Of a DNA stretch of 64,000 nucleotides, positions 54,807 through 63,356 are shown piece by piece. The translations under genes and the position numbers were made by a program. Under the pieces are notes generated by a model. It worked only from the letters and a program-made list of their open reading frames with translations. It ran no database searches and was not told the origin of the DNA. The stretch is from Pedobacter metabolipauper (GTDB taxonomy: Bacteria; Bacteroidota; Bacteroidia; Sphingobacteriales; Sphingobacteriaceae), in assembly GCF_004362715.1 (NCBI RefSeq), contig NZ_SNYC01000005.1:435781-499780 (forward strand), in the 5' to 3' direction. Numbering within the stretch: the stretch's first letter is position 1; every line of letters begins with the position of its first letter.

Positions 54807-55547
54807 TTAAGCGTTCAGCCCGCCATCAACGGTAACCCACGATCCGGTGATCTGCTTGCCCTCGTCGCTTGCCAGGAATGATACCAGGCCCGCAACATCT
54901 TCCACACTGCCATAGTTGGGCAGTGCCATACGGCTACGCAAATATCCGGCCTGTTCGGTATTATCGGGATTCATATCTGTGTGTGTTGGGCCGGGCTGTA
55001 CCAGCGTCACGGTAATCCCTTTTGGACCAAGATCGCGGGCCAGGCCACGGGTAAAACCTTGCAATGCCGATTTACTCATGGTGTACAAGGTAGTTTGCGG
55101 CCCTATGGCATTGTCAGCCATATTACTGCCTATGGTGATGATGCGGCCGCCCGCTTTCAAATGTTTTACCGCTTCTAACGCAGCTACATAAACCGCCTTT
55201 ACATTTACATCCATTAACTGGTCGTATTCTTCAATGGTATGCTCCTGGAAATCTTTTCCGATATAGATACCTGCGTTATTTACCAAAATATCAAGGCCGC
55301 CAAATTCGGCGACAGTTTTGTTTACCGCATGGATGATATCGGCAGATTTTGAACTGTCTGCCCTAATAGCGATCGCGCGACCATCAGCTGCATTAATTTC
55401 GTTGACTATGGCTTCGGCCGTCTCTGCCGAATTGGTATAGGTAAAGGCTACGAGCGCACCATCAGAAGCTAAACGACGAACGGTTGCTGCACCTATTCCA
55501 CGACTACCACCGGTTACTAATGCTATTTTATTTGCTAATTTTTTCAT
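54807..55547 (-). CDS. Short-chain dehydrogenase/reductase
   Basis: 246 aa. TGGSRGIGAATVR, NNAG (VNNAGIYIG), catalytic Ser (TIGSNMAD) and YTMSKSAL (YxxxK), C-terminal SFLASDEGKQITGSWVTVDGGLNA, all typical of FabG-like SDRs. Divergent from an HxlR regulator, which probably represses it. Substrate unknown. Confidence 0.92.
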   Translation of the reverse strand: MKKLANKIALVTGGSRGIGAATVRRLASDGALVAFTYTNSAETAEAIVNEINAADGRAIAIRADSSKSADIIHAVNKTVAEFGGLDILVNNAGIYIGKDFQEHTIEEYDQLMDVNVKAVYVAALEAVKHLKAGGRIITIGSNMADNAIGPQTTLYTMSKSALQGFTRGLARDLGPKGITVTLVQPGPTHTDMNPDNTEQAGYLRSRMALPNYGSVEDVAGLVSFLASDEGKQITGSWVTVDGGLNA

Positions 55548-55578
55548 AACGATTTTCTTTTGTTTTTCTAATATGACA

Positions 55579-55636
55579 CAAAGCTAGACCCATTATTCTA
55601 CATTTGCAGACGGGCAGCAAATAGTTAGGTACTAAC
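55579..55636. promoter_or_regulatory. Divergent promoters of SDR and HxlR genes
   Basis: Minus-strand -7 box TAGCTTTG (55579-55586) for the SDR gene and plus-strand -7 box TACATTTG (55599-55606) for the HxlR gene. The short palindrome GTTAG-GTA-CTAAC (55624-55636) just before the HxlR start, with a further TTAGTAAG, is a candidate HxlR site. -33 elements are not obvious. Confidence 0.5.
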
Positions 55637-55649
55637 AAATTAGTAAGTA

Positions 55650-56033
55650 ATGAGAAAAGAGAACTCAACCAACGCTTTGAACGAAAAAAGCATTATGAAC
55701 GAATGTAACATGGCAATAACCTTAGGGGTAATTGGCGGCAGATGGAAGCCTGCCATTTTGTGCAGGCTGGCAGCCGGCATTATGCGTTACGGCGAATTAA
55801 GAAAATCTATTGAAGGTATTTCTGAACGAATGCTGGCGGCGCAGTTGCGTGAACTGGAACAGGACGGCATCGTACGTCGGGTCGTATATGCAGAAGTTCC
55901 ACCGCGTGTGGAGTACATGCTTACAGAACTTGGCCATACGATGATGCCTATGCTGAAAGTGATGTCTGATTGGGGTGGTATTCACCGCAATTTGCACGAA
56001 CCGAAAGCCACTGCTAAACAACTCGAAGATTAA
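55650..56033 (+). CDS. HxlR-family transcriptional regulator
   Basis: 127 aa. CNMAITLGVIGGRWKPAILCRLAAGIMRYGELRKSIEGISERMLAAQLRELEQDGIVRR (quoted in part: GGRWKPAILC, ISERMLAAQLRELE) is the HxlR winged helix, with a conserved Cys near the N-terminus (ECNM) that is redox-sensing in some members. Divergent from the SDR gene. Start could be an internal Met (MNECN) because of the extra N-terminal residues. Confidence 0.9.
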   Translation: MRKENSTNALNEKSIMNECNMAITLGVIGGRWKPAILCRLAAGIMRYGELRKSIEGISERMLAAQLRELEQDGIVRRVVYAEVPPRVEYMLTELGHTMMPMLKVMSDWGGIHRNLHEPKATAKQLED

Positions 56034-56236
56034 CATATCACACAGGAAAACCATAACCGGCCAGTAGTGGTATTTCTATCTTAACGATATACTCCATCCA
56101 ATTATCCTGTTAAACGAAATTACATATCAACTTTCATCACACAAATAAGGACTTTTAAGCACATAAAAATCCCCAGCTACATCTTGAGATCGTCAGCCAA
56201 ACGGCTTAAAATAGCCCAATACAATAAAGAATCATA

Positions 56237-56244
56237 TATATTTG
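56237..56244 (+). promoter_or_regulatory. -7 box (TATATTTG) facing the repeat region
   Basis: TATATTTGCACC is a strong Bacteroidota -7 context with no clear gene downstream, so transcription may run through the 11-bp repeats. No TTG -33 element seen. Confidence 0.4.
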
Positions 56245-56317
56245 CACCGGAAAACCTTGACTAATGCACAAAACTGCCAATACGCTGAACTAAATCGACC
56301 GCGATTCTATGGCGATC

Positions 56318-56493
56318 GGGCATACAGAAGCCTTACCCAAGCACTACAATAGCTTGCAAATAAACAGCACTGAAATACCATCCGAATTCGTGTCTGGTTC
56401 GGCAATAGCCGAACCAGACACGAATGAGACACGAGGTAGACACGAAGGAGACAGCAACCAGAGACGAACCCGAGTCGAACCCGACCCGAAGCC
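56318..56493 (+). repeat. Repeat element copy A: conserved 50 bp head, palindrome, seven 11-bp units
   Basis: The head (56318-56367, starting GGGCATACAGAAGCC, ending TTGCAAATAAACAG) is matched at 56604-56653. After a 40-bp palindrome (56386-56425) come seven 11-bp units from 56417 to 56493: GACACGAATGA, GACACGAGGTA, GACACGAAGGA, GACAGCAACCA, GAGACGAACCC, GAGTCGAACCC, GACCCGAAGCC. A 63-aa ORF crosses the region, but the period is not a multiple of three, so coding is unlikely. Confidence 0.75.
56386..56425. repeat. 40-bp palindrome
   Basis: Perfect 18-bp arms (ATTCGTGTCTGGTTCGGC and GCCGAACCAGACACGAAT) with the 4-nt spacer AATA. No T-tract follows, so it is not a plain terminator. The right arm runs into the first 11-bp unit. 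Confidence 0.85.
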
Positions 56494-56603
56494 AGGCTAA
56501 CCCATATTACCCTTTTTAACTTTTATTTGACTTTGCCCTATAGGGAAATTTTACTTTAACAGCCATACCATAAACACAACTACCACTGATCCGACAATTG
56601 AGC

Positions 56604-56790
56604 GGGCATCCAGAATGCCTGGCCGGGCACTACAATAGTTTGCAAATAAACAGAAATCACTTATTGCTCTGAATCGTATCTAAAAGGGCAAAAGCAGAAC
56701 AAGACCCGAAGCAGACCCGAACAAGACCGCAAGCGGACTGCAACAAAAGCCGAAGCCGAGCAGAAGCGGAGTCGAACAACAGTCGAACAC
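56604..56790 (+). repeat. Repeat element copy B: conserved head and nine 11-bp units
   Basis: Head 56604-56653 is about 80% identical to copy A over 50 bp. Units from 56692 to 56790: AAGCAGAACAA, GACCCGAAGCA, GACCCGAACAA, GACCGCAAGCG, GACTGCAACAA, AAGCCGAAGCC, GAGCAGAAGCG, GAGTCGAACAA, CAGTCGAACAC. The same 11-bp phase as copy A, with different unit sequences, so the copies have diverged or been shuffled. Confidence 0.75.
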
Positions 56791-56961
56791 TTATTAGGTG
56801 TTTTTAACCTGAACTGACATTCAATACCAATTAAGAAATCCAGAATCCGAACATCATCCTGATGAAATTTGAAGCTGGACAAAGGGAATACAAAACCGTA
56901 TGCCGCCTGTGGATTACTTTAGCCAATATACGAATTTTTCAGACTTTATTGAAACCCCCAC

Positions 56962-59337
56962 TCATGATTCGTATTTGAGCGTTTCGACAGGATTCTTATT
57001 AGCGGCTACGAAAGAATGCCAGGCTACAGTTAGAAAAGCGATAAGCAATATTCCCATGCCTGAAATGATGAATATGGCAGGTTGTATTGTAATATGGTAA
57101 TCAAACTTATTTAGCCAGCGGCTCATTATAAAATATGACGGAATAACTGCAATCACCATTGCGATCAATACCGTTTTTAAAAAATCCAGTGAAAGTAAGG
57201 CGATCATGTTAACTAAGTTTGCTCCCAGTACCTTGCGGATCCCGATTTCTTTTGTTCGAAGTTCTGCGCTGAAAGCTGAAAGGGCGAACAATCCCAGACA
57301 AGAAAGAAATACAGAAAACCCTCCAAATAAATTTGCGATTGAGGCCATCGTTTGTTCATCTTTATATTTACCTTGAACAAGTTTATCTACAAATGTAATA
57401 TCTACCGGGAAGTCAGGATTTATCTCTTCAGTGATCGAGGTAATCTTTTCAAGGTTCGCATTTAAGTCATTTGTGCTGGTTAATCTCATGGTAATAAAGT
57501 CGCTATTTTCCGCATTAAATGAAACAATCATTGGCTTGATCTGTAAAGCGGGATACCCCCATACTATATCTTCGAACACACCTATCACCTGTTTTAACTC
57601 ACCATTCAATCTGACTTTTTTGCCGATAGGATTCAGTAGCTGCATTCTCTTCACTGCGGTCTTGTTTAGAAGGAGACCATTTTGATCAGAGGATTTGTCT
57701 TTAGAAAAATCATGACCTATGCTCATTTTTATTCCTGTGGTTTTCACAAAATCATATGTCGTGTAAATCTGATCAAAAGCAATGCTTTTGTCGCTTTCGT
57801 CCATATCATCCCATTCGGGCTTAACAGTTTTGTTATTTTCGACTGCAACACTTCCAGAAGATTGGCATAGGGATTTTACTGCTCCAGATGCTAAAAGACG
57901 GTCTTTCAGAAGATCGAATTTAGCATAAAGATTTCCCTCATGAGGCATTTGTATTAAATAAGAAACCTCATAACCCAAACGTTTATTCTTTAGAAAATCT
58001 AATTGCTGATAGATGATGATGGTTGCAACAATCACAACAAATGAAAAACAAAATTGTATGATAACTAATGTTTTACGGATGGATAATGCGAAAGTTCCAT
58101 GTGGTGCGCGTCCCTTTAAGCTCTTTACAGCATCCATTGACGCCAGTACAAAGGCAGGGTAACCTCCGGCAAATAATGTAGTTACTCCAATAAGAACAAG
58201 AAATAAAGTCCAGTTTGAGAAGTCTAAATAATCAATTGTTAATCTCATATCTAACATAGAATTAAACCAGGGCAAGCTCAATTCTACGGTCAGTAAGCCA
58301 AAAAAGAAACTTAAAACCGTCAATATCAGGAACTCTGACAAAAATTGAATCTTTAAATCCGTTTGGCTTGCACCCAATGTTTTTTTGATCCCTATTTCCT
58401 TTGCACGTTTTTGTGACCGGGCAGTGGACAGGTTAATGAAATTGATACATGCAATACATAATATCCCCAAAGCAAGTGATATGAAGATTTGAAGCTGGCT
58501 TATTCTACCTCCTGATGGCTTCCCATTCAAAAATTCTCCATGTAAGTAAAGTTTTGTAAGTGGATAAATAAATATAGAATAGTTAAATTGGGTTACGCCT
58601 CCGTGATTAGCCACGAAACTGCCAAGCTTTTTGTTAATAGCGTCTAAGTTTGCGTGACTTCTAAGCGTAAGCAAAGTGTAGAAAAACTTATTTTCCCAAT
58701 TGGGTGGTTGGACCCAGTCATTTAAGGTTTCATATTCCTTCCAGGATATCAGACAGCCGAAATCATAGGTTACGTTTTTCGGTAAATCTTTAATTACACC
58801 TGATACTTTCAGATTAACCTGATTTTCATACTTTACATCTTGATTAATGACATCGATGGTTCCAAACAATCTTCTAGCTGTACTTTCCGTCAAAACTATA
58901 TTACCAGGCCGTAATGCAATTTGAGCATTTCCTCTGAGAAATTCATATTTCAGGACTTCAAAGATATTAGCATCAGCAGCTCTTCCGTTTATCTTGTAGC
59001 TGTTATTTTTTGCTTTAACCAATCTAGGGACCACTTTTGTAATGCGGGCGGCAGCCTGTATCTCAGGTACCTCCTGTAGAAGCGCCGAGGAAAGTACATT
59101 TGGCGTTTCTTTAATTGTACTTACAATACTATTGTCCTTTGCTATTGTATTGAGCATAACTTGATAGACATTAGTAGAGTTTCTGAAATGCCTATCATGA
59201 TTTTCCTCAGAACTTATATACAAATACAGCAATACCGTTGCTGCTAAACCAATGCCCATTCCAGCAATGTTTATGAAGGAAGATATTCTATGTCGTAATA
59301 TGTTTCTAAACGCAATTTTAAACTGGTATCTAAACAT
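56962..59337 (-). CDS. MacB/FtsX-type ABC transporter permease
   Basis: 791 aa. N-terminal membrane helix (ISSFINIAGMGIGLAATVLLYLYI), MacB-type periplasmic domain (about 45-245), FtsX core with helices about 285-440, a second periplasmic domain (about 455-660) and final FtsX helices (about 670-780; LRTKEIGIRKVLGANLVNM, twice-repeated KEIGI(K/R)K(T/V)LGA motif). The ATPase gene is not adjacent. Such duplicated-FtsX permeases in Bacteroidota act in export or in signalling with two-component systems. Substrate unknown. Confidence 0.9.
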   Translation of the reverse strand: MFRYQFKIAFRNILRHRISSFINIAGMGIGLAATVLLYLYISSEENHDRHFRNSTNVYQVMLNTIAKDNSIVSTIKETPNVLSSALLQEVPEIQAAARITKVVPRLVKAKNNSYKINGRAADANIFEVLKYEFLRGNAQIALRPGNIVLTESTARRLFGTIDVINQDVKYENQVNLKVSGVIKDLPKNVTYDFGCLISWKEYETLNDWVQPPNWENKFFYTLLTLRSHANLDAINKKLGSFVANHGGVTQFNYSIFIYPLTKLYLHGEFLNGKPSGGRISQLQIFISLALGILCIACINFINLSTARSQKRAKEIGIKKTLGASQTDLKIQFLSEFLILTVLSFFFGLLTVELSLPWFNSMLDMRLTIDYLDFSNWTLFLVLIGVTTLFAGGYPAFVLASMDAVKSLKGRAPHGTFALSIRKTLVIIQFCFSFVVIVATIIIYQQLDFLKNKRLGYEVSYLIQMPHEGNLYAKFDLLKDRLLASGAVKSLCQSSGSVAVENNKTVKPEWDDMDESDKSIAFDQIYTTYDFVKTTGIKMSIGHDFSKDKSSDQNGLLLNKTAVKRMQLLNPIGKKVRLNGELKQVIGVFEDIVWGYPALQIKPMIVSFNAENSDFITMRLTSTNDLNANLEKITSITEEINPDFPVDITFVDKLVQGKYKDEQTMASIANLFGGFSVFLSCLGLFALSAFSAELRTKEIGIRKVLGANLVNMIALLSLDFLKTVLIAMVIAVIPSYFIMSRWLNKFDYHITIQPAIFIISGMGILLIAFLTVAWHSFVAANKNPVETLKYES

Positions 59338-59487
59338 AGATTTTATATATTAAGATTCTGTTAAAAGCTAAAAGTGTACCAATGATACGGAGTTACTTTA
59401 AATGTTCTTCAAATTGATATAGTGCTGCAACCTGAATTACTTATGTTCGCTATTGGACAATGATCGTCCGAAAGTGAACAGTAGCAG

Positions 59488-59733
59488 CTAATCATGTTCA
59501 TTAGGAAACTGTTCATAATACGCCTCTATCTGCCGCCCTATCTCATCACAAACCTCTGTATTGATATAAAATTCTTCACTAAGCCAGGCTTTAGGCTCGT
59601 CAGGTTTATCATCCTCACCATAAGGCGTAACATTGCATATATTTTTCCCGTCAAAAAAGATATTAAATGACCCATTTACCCTTGGCTCTGCCAGCAGCAT
59701 CCTGCCAAATACCAAAATTTCAAAACTTCCCAT
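59488..59733 (-). CDS. Small acidic hypothetical protein, homologue of 7072-7281
   Basis: 81 aa, acidic, with the same plan as the 69-aa protein (SFEI, AEPRVNG, DD, W, IGRQIEAYY). Function unknown. It lies between the permease and the Crp-type regulator, on the same strand, 79 bp after the latter. Confidence 0.55.
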   Translation of the reverse strand: MGSFEILVFGRMLLAEPRVNGSFNIFFDGKNICNVTPYGEDDKPDEPKAWLSEEFYINTEVCDEIGRQIEAYYEQFPNEHD

Positions 59734-59812
59734 AATTTAATTTTCATAATAATAAATAGTTAGTCACCATACTTTGGATGATAATAATCCTCATTAACCG
59801 GTATAGCTAACC

Positions 59813-60415
59813 TTATCCCCCACGAAGCAGCCTGTTTAAATGCTGGGTCGTAATGCCCAGGAAAGAAGCCATCATTTCATTGGTAACATAACCTTTAACA
59901 GGCGGCATCGCAGCCTGAAGTGCATCTAACCGATCCGAAGCATTAGGATAATGGTCAAGAAAATATTTACTGCTATGTACCTTATTACTTTCCAGTAAAT
60001 AGTCCACAAAAACTTTCGCATACGGAAAGGATTGCAGCAACAGATCAACCTGCGCATAGGTTAAAGAAACCAAAACTGTACCCGGCGTAACAACCTCAAT
60101 ATAGTAGCTGGACTTTGTTTGCAACAAGAAACTTGTCGCATCAGCCATTAAAGATGTTTTAAGCCAGATAAAATCCGTTTTTTCCTTTTCGTTTACATCG
60201 TCATAAATGTAAGCACGGGCGCAGCCGTTTTCAACAAAGTATATGCGTTCAGGCGTATGCCCGCGCGCAGAAAGTAAAATCTTATGCCCATACGGGATTC
60301 TTTCAATTTGTGACTCTAAGAAGTCCACGAGCCTCTGCCGCTCACTTTCATTTTTAAGTTCTTCCGGAAGGATCTTACACCCGAAAAGAAAATCATACAG
60401 AATTTGGTTTACCAT
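59813..60415 (-). CDS. Crp/Fnr-family transcriptional regulator
   Basis: 200 aa from the ATG at 60415 (frame opens at 60451). A cyclic-nucleotide-binding-type beta barrel (about 35-130; LLSARGHTPERIYFVENGCARAYIYD), then a short helical HTH (GYVTNEMMASFLGITTQHLNRLLRGG). This resembles the Bacteroidota Crp/Fnr subgroup whose ligands are unknown. Last 25 residues are enough for a minimal HTH. Confidence 0.85.
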   Translation of the reverse strand: MVNQILYDFLFGCKILPEELKNESERQRLVDFLESQIERIPYGHKILLSARGHTPERIYFVENGCARAYIYDDVNEKEKTDFIWLKTSLMADATSFLLQTKSSYYIEVVTPGTVLVSLTYAQVDLLLQSFPYAKVFVDYLLESNKVHSSKYFLDHYPNASDRLDALQAAMPPVKGYVTNEMMASFLGITTQHLNRLLRGG

Positions 60416-61090
60416 TTCATGCCAGTTTGATGCGTTGATAGCACGAAGCACTTGCTAGTAATTACAGTTGGAGTTGGAGCATCTTTCTTTAAGTGTATAT
60501 ATCACAATAGGGATTATGTATAATACGGTTAGTCAGTTCAAATGTGTAATCACAAAAACAATGAGTGTACTTATACTATTTAGGGTTGATTAAAACAAAC
60601 GTAATAAATAAATCTTGCTTTACACTAAACTTTTTAAATAAAAAAAGCAGGATAGCAGCACCAGAATCGCACTATTTCTATTCTTTTTATAAAATATCCC
60701 AAAAATCACAAACAACATACAACTAAATAACCTAATGGTTATATACGGAAATTATAGGAGGAAAATACGCGTTTATTGTTTGACGTTCCAATATAACTAT
60801 TAAACAGTGTATTCAGGCCGAAGAAATTGTGTTCCACTGGCTAACTAATCAAGAGCACCTAGGATTTATAAAAAGCGTTTAATTAAGATTGCCTGATATA
60901 GACCTCTCCATCAATATAAACCCGTCCAGTTTAAATTTCCAAACATAGAGCAATTGTTCTGAAAATAAGAACAATTGCTCCGCAATTAGCAACAATTGTT
61001 CTACACCTTTCAGGAATATCACCCATATCTTAGTCTTAACAAAACAAAGAGAAATATAACCAGACTTCAATAGATATTAAAATTGTTAAG
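60416..61090. other. AT-rich intergenic region with repeated CAATTG motifs
   Basis: About 670 bp, no convincing gene. A minus-strand ORF at 60879-61070 (63 aa) encodes heptad-like EQLLLIAEQLFLFSEQLL, but this follows from the repeated DNA motif at 60948-61002. The region should include the promoter for the 61-63 kb peptide locus. Confidence 0.45.
60948..61002. repeat. Inverted and direct copies of a CAATTG motif
   Basis: Perfect 13-bp arms GAGCAATTGTTCT (60948-60960) and AGAACAATTGCTC (60968-60980), 7-nt spacer, then a third related copy AACAATTGTTCT (60991-61002). CAATTG is centred in each copy, about 20 bp apart, which suggests protein binding sites. Confidence 0.6.
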
Positions 61091-61351
61091 ATGAATAGAA
61101 CAATCTTACAGTCCTCACTTTTAGCAATAGTTGCTGTAGCAGGAGCATTTACAAATAAAACAACTAATACAAATAATCAAATTCGTTATGAACAATATAC
61201 AACCCCCCTTTTACAATGTTCGCAAATAACTTGCTCTAATATTGAATCGGAAATGTATTGCGGACATAGTTCGTCGAGTACTCTTTACTTACTTTCCACA
61301 GGAATATTATGTTTATTACCAATATATGATGATTTTGTTTACAAACCATAA
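61091..61351 (+). CDS. Secreted four-cysteine peptide 1 (DUF6520-like)
   Basis: 86 aa with a signal-peptide-like N-terminus (LLAIVAVAGAFTNKTT). Cys at 43, 48, 57 and 74 in LQCSQITCSNIESEMYC...C. It resembles the DUF6520 proteins of Bacteroidota: short exported peptides without known function. Its relative at 61944 has the same Cys layout. The MauE-like membrane protein is encoded between the two peptides. Confidence 0.65.
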   Translation: MNRTILQSSLLAIVAVAGAFTNKTTNTNNQIRYEQYTTPLLQCSQITCSNIESEMYCGHSSSSTLYLLSTGILCLLPIYDDFVYKP

Positions 61352-61390
61352 TAACACCGGAGATTATAATCACATACAAATGAAAATAAT

Positions 61391-61858
61391 ATGATAAAAT
61401 CGCAAAATGCTAAAACATTAACTCTAGTTCGTATAAAGGAAATTTCAGTAAATATAATTTGTAGTCTGGGCATACTTTTATTTTTGTATGCTGCTGTTAA
61501 TAAACTAGTTGACTACGAGAAATTTCAAGTCCAGCTTGGTCTCTCACCAATATTGTTCCCCTTTTCCGACATTATAGCATGGTTTATACCTATTGTGGAA
61601 TTAATAATTGCTCTCTTATTATTAATTCCTAGAGTGACCTTAATAGGGCTATATGCGTTCTATACTTTAATGGTGGTTTTTACAATATATATATTTATAA
61701 TACTAAACTACAGTGAAAATATACCATGTAGTTGCGGAGGGATTTTGGAAGAAATGGGATGGAAGACGCACTTAATATTTAATATAGTTTTTGTAATAAT
61801 GGCTCTAGCCGGAATTATTATGAAAACTACAATCATTGGAAAAAAAGCTATAAAATAA
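61391..61858 (+). CDS. MauE/DoxX-like membrane protein
   Basis: 155 aa, four membrane helices (about 17-35, 53-74, 80-100, 125-147), with Lys/Tyr spacing (LYAAVNKLVDYEKFQVQLGLS) typical of MauE/DoxX, and a CSCGG motif (about 114-118, IPCSCGGILEEMGW). MauE is needed for disulfide formation in methylamine dehydrogenase. In Bacteroidota this family often sits with small Cys-peptides. Probable disulfide oxidoreductase partner in the membrane. Confidence 0.75.
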   Translation: MIKSQNAKTLTLVRIKEISVNIICSLGILLFLYAAVNKLVDYEKFQVQLGLSPILFPFSDIIAWFIPIVELIIALLLLIPRVTLIGLYAFYTLMVVFTIYIFIILNYSENIPCSCGGILEEMGWKTHLIFNIVFVIMALAGIIMKTTIIGKKAIK

Positions 61859-61943
61859 GCTTTCAAAATATTCTCAGGCCACAAGAATTAGGGAACGCCG
61901 AAAACCTATGAAAGAGTAAGCACTAAAAATCAAATTAAATAAC

Positions 61944-62210
61944 ATGAAAAGATTAATTTTTTCCGCAATTCTAGCAACAGTTGCTATAGGCGGAGCATTT
62001 GCTACCAAAACTACCAAAGTAACAAATGCGACCCGTTACCAACAATTAACTTCACCTCAAGCATGTCAGCAATTGACTTGTAGTAATGTTGAGAAAGAAA
62101 CATTCTGTGCAGTTTCTGAGTCAACAATTCTTTATTTAACTCCAGGTACTCCTAGTACAATTTGTACTACACCTGTTTCGGATGCATTTATTTATTCGAG
62201 AGATCTTTAA
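61944..62210 (+). CDS. Secreted four-cysteine peptide 2 (DUF6520-like)
   Basis: 88 aa. Signal-peptide-like start (MKRLIFSAILATVAIGGAFATKTT), Cys at 41, 46, 55 and 74. Shared with peptide 1: AF(A/T)..TT.., QxxxCSNxExExxC and a final DxFxY. The spacing C-x4-C-x8-C is identical. Function unknown. Confidence 0.7.
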   Translation: MKRLIFSAILATVAIGGAFATKTTKVTNATRYQQLTSPQACQQLTCSNVEKETFCAVSESTILYLTPGTPSTICTTPVSDAFIYSRDL

Positions 62211-62300
62211 GAAATGAAGGGAGGAGAAGGACTAATTCCTTTTGCTCCCTTCTTATAACAATAACAATTACGAGGACACTTCATACAATATTGAAATTAA

Positions 62301-63356
62301 ATGAGAAAAACCATATTCCTAATTTTAGCGTGTACACTTTTAAGTTTTGGTGTTAATTATTATCTATGGAAAGCTGAACAATTTAGAAGAAATATTAATA
62401 ACGGGTTTCTTCGAATATATAGAATTCCTATCGCTACGCAAGCAAATAAGATAGATTTAAAATATACTTCATTCTATATTGCTGGAATTACTAATGACAC
62501 TGTTTTTTTTGGAAATTCTGAAGCTCCTACATATCTATTAAAAAGTAACCTAGAATTAAAAGATACGGTTAGTCAAAATATTAAAATTATCACTAGAGAA
62601 AAGATTGCTTGGCAATCGATGAAGGTAAGAGTTGAATATCCAAATTATTATATAACCGAGGGGGTAACCCCCATAAATTATTATGGGAAATTCCCAAATT
62701 TAGAACCCAAAAGGATAGAAATAGGAAACAGGAGATTTGACAAACCAATTGTAATATCACCAACATCTGTAGTTTTTCGTACGCCAGATACAAAATTAAA
62801 GCAGAATATTCTTATGAAAGTCAAGTTTAATAATGACAGTACCGGGATTAAAAAGAATATCCTTATGGCACAAGGGGACGGCTACTTTAGTACTGATGGC
62901 GCTTTAATATTTGACGAAAAAACTCAGAAAATTGTCTATTTGTACTATTATAGAAATACATTTTCCGTACTTGATACGAATTTAAATCTAATATTAGATG
63001 GTCATACAGTAGACACAATAAGTAAGGTTAAACTATCTCTACATTATATCAGTAGCCTGAAAACTACAAAATTTGATAGCCCTCCCTTGGGAGTGAACTC
63101 CCAAGGAAGTATTTATAACAATCAACTCTTTGTACTATCAAAATTAAGAGCGGATAATGAAAACAAGCAAATGTTTAGTGAGAATTTTGTAATTGATGTC
63201 TACGCATTAAGTAATGGTTCGTATAATTACAGTATATATTTACCAAAGCTTGGACATAAAAAAATATCGAACTTCAAGGTTTATAATAACTTTATTTACG
63301 CTATATATGATACAGTTATTTATAAATTTATATATGTTTCAACGCAGCTGAAATAA
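62301..63356 (+). CDS. Hypothetical exported protein, beta-rich (perhaps propeller)
   Basis: 351 aa. One N-terminal hydrophobic segment (IFLILACTLLSFGVNYYLW) without a clear cleavage site, so perhaps membrane-anchored. The rest alternates short strands with FYIAGITNDTVFFGN, YFSTDGALIFDEKTQKIVYLYYYRNTF and NFKVYNNFIYAIYDTVIYKF, which look like blades. Such proteins often occur in MauE loci. GC-rich palindromes lie in the coding sequence (62660-62672; 63085-63106). Its end overlaps the convergent thioredoxin gene by 29 bp. Confidence 0.6.
   Translation: MRKTIFLILACTLLSFGVNYYLWKAEQFRRNINNGFLRIYRIPIATQANKIDLKYTSFYIAGITNDTVFFGNSEAPTYLLKSNLELKDTVSQNIKIITREKIAWQSMKVRVEYPNYYITEGVTPINYYGKFPNLEPKRIEIGNRRFDKPIVISPTSVVFRTPDTKLKQNILMKVKFNNDSTGIKKNILMAQGDGYFSTDGALIFDEKTQKIVYLYYYRNTFSVLDTNLNLILDGHTVDTISKVKLSLHYISSLKTTKFDSPPLGVNSQGSIYNNQLFVLSKLRADNENKQMFSENFVIDVYALSNGSYNYSIYLPKLGHKKISNFKVYNNFIYAIYDTVIYKFIYVSTQLK

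Noticed and set aside
56309..56500. 63-aa ORF through repeat copy A
   Set aside because: Its tail is the translated 11-bp repeat. Copy B does not preserve a matching frame, so it is probably not coding.
56692..56790. CRISPR-like array
   Set aside because: Units are only 11 bp with no spacers, and no cas genes are in the window.
60879..61070. 63-aa minus-strand ORF with leucine heptads
   Set aside because: The heptads come from the repeated CAATTG motif in the DNA; no upstream start signal or homologous gene.
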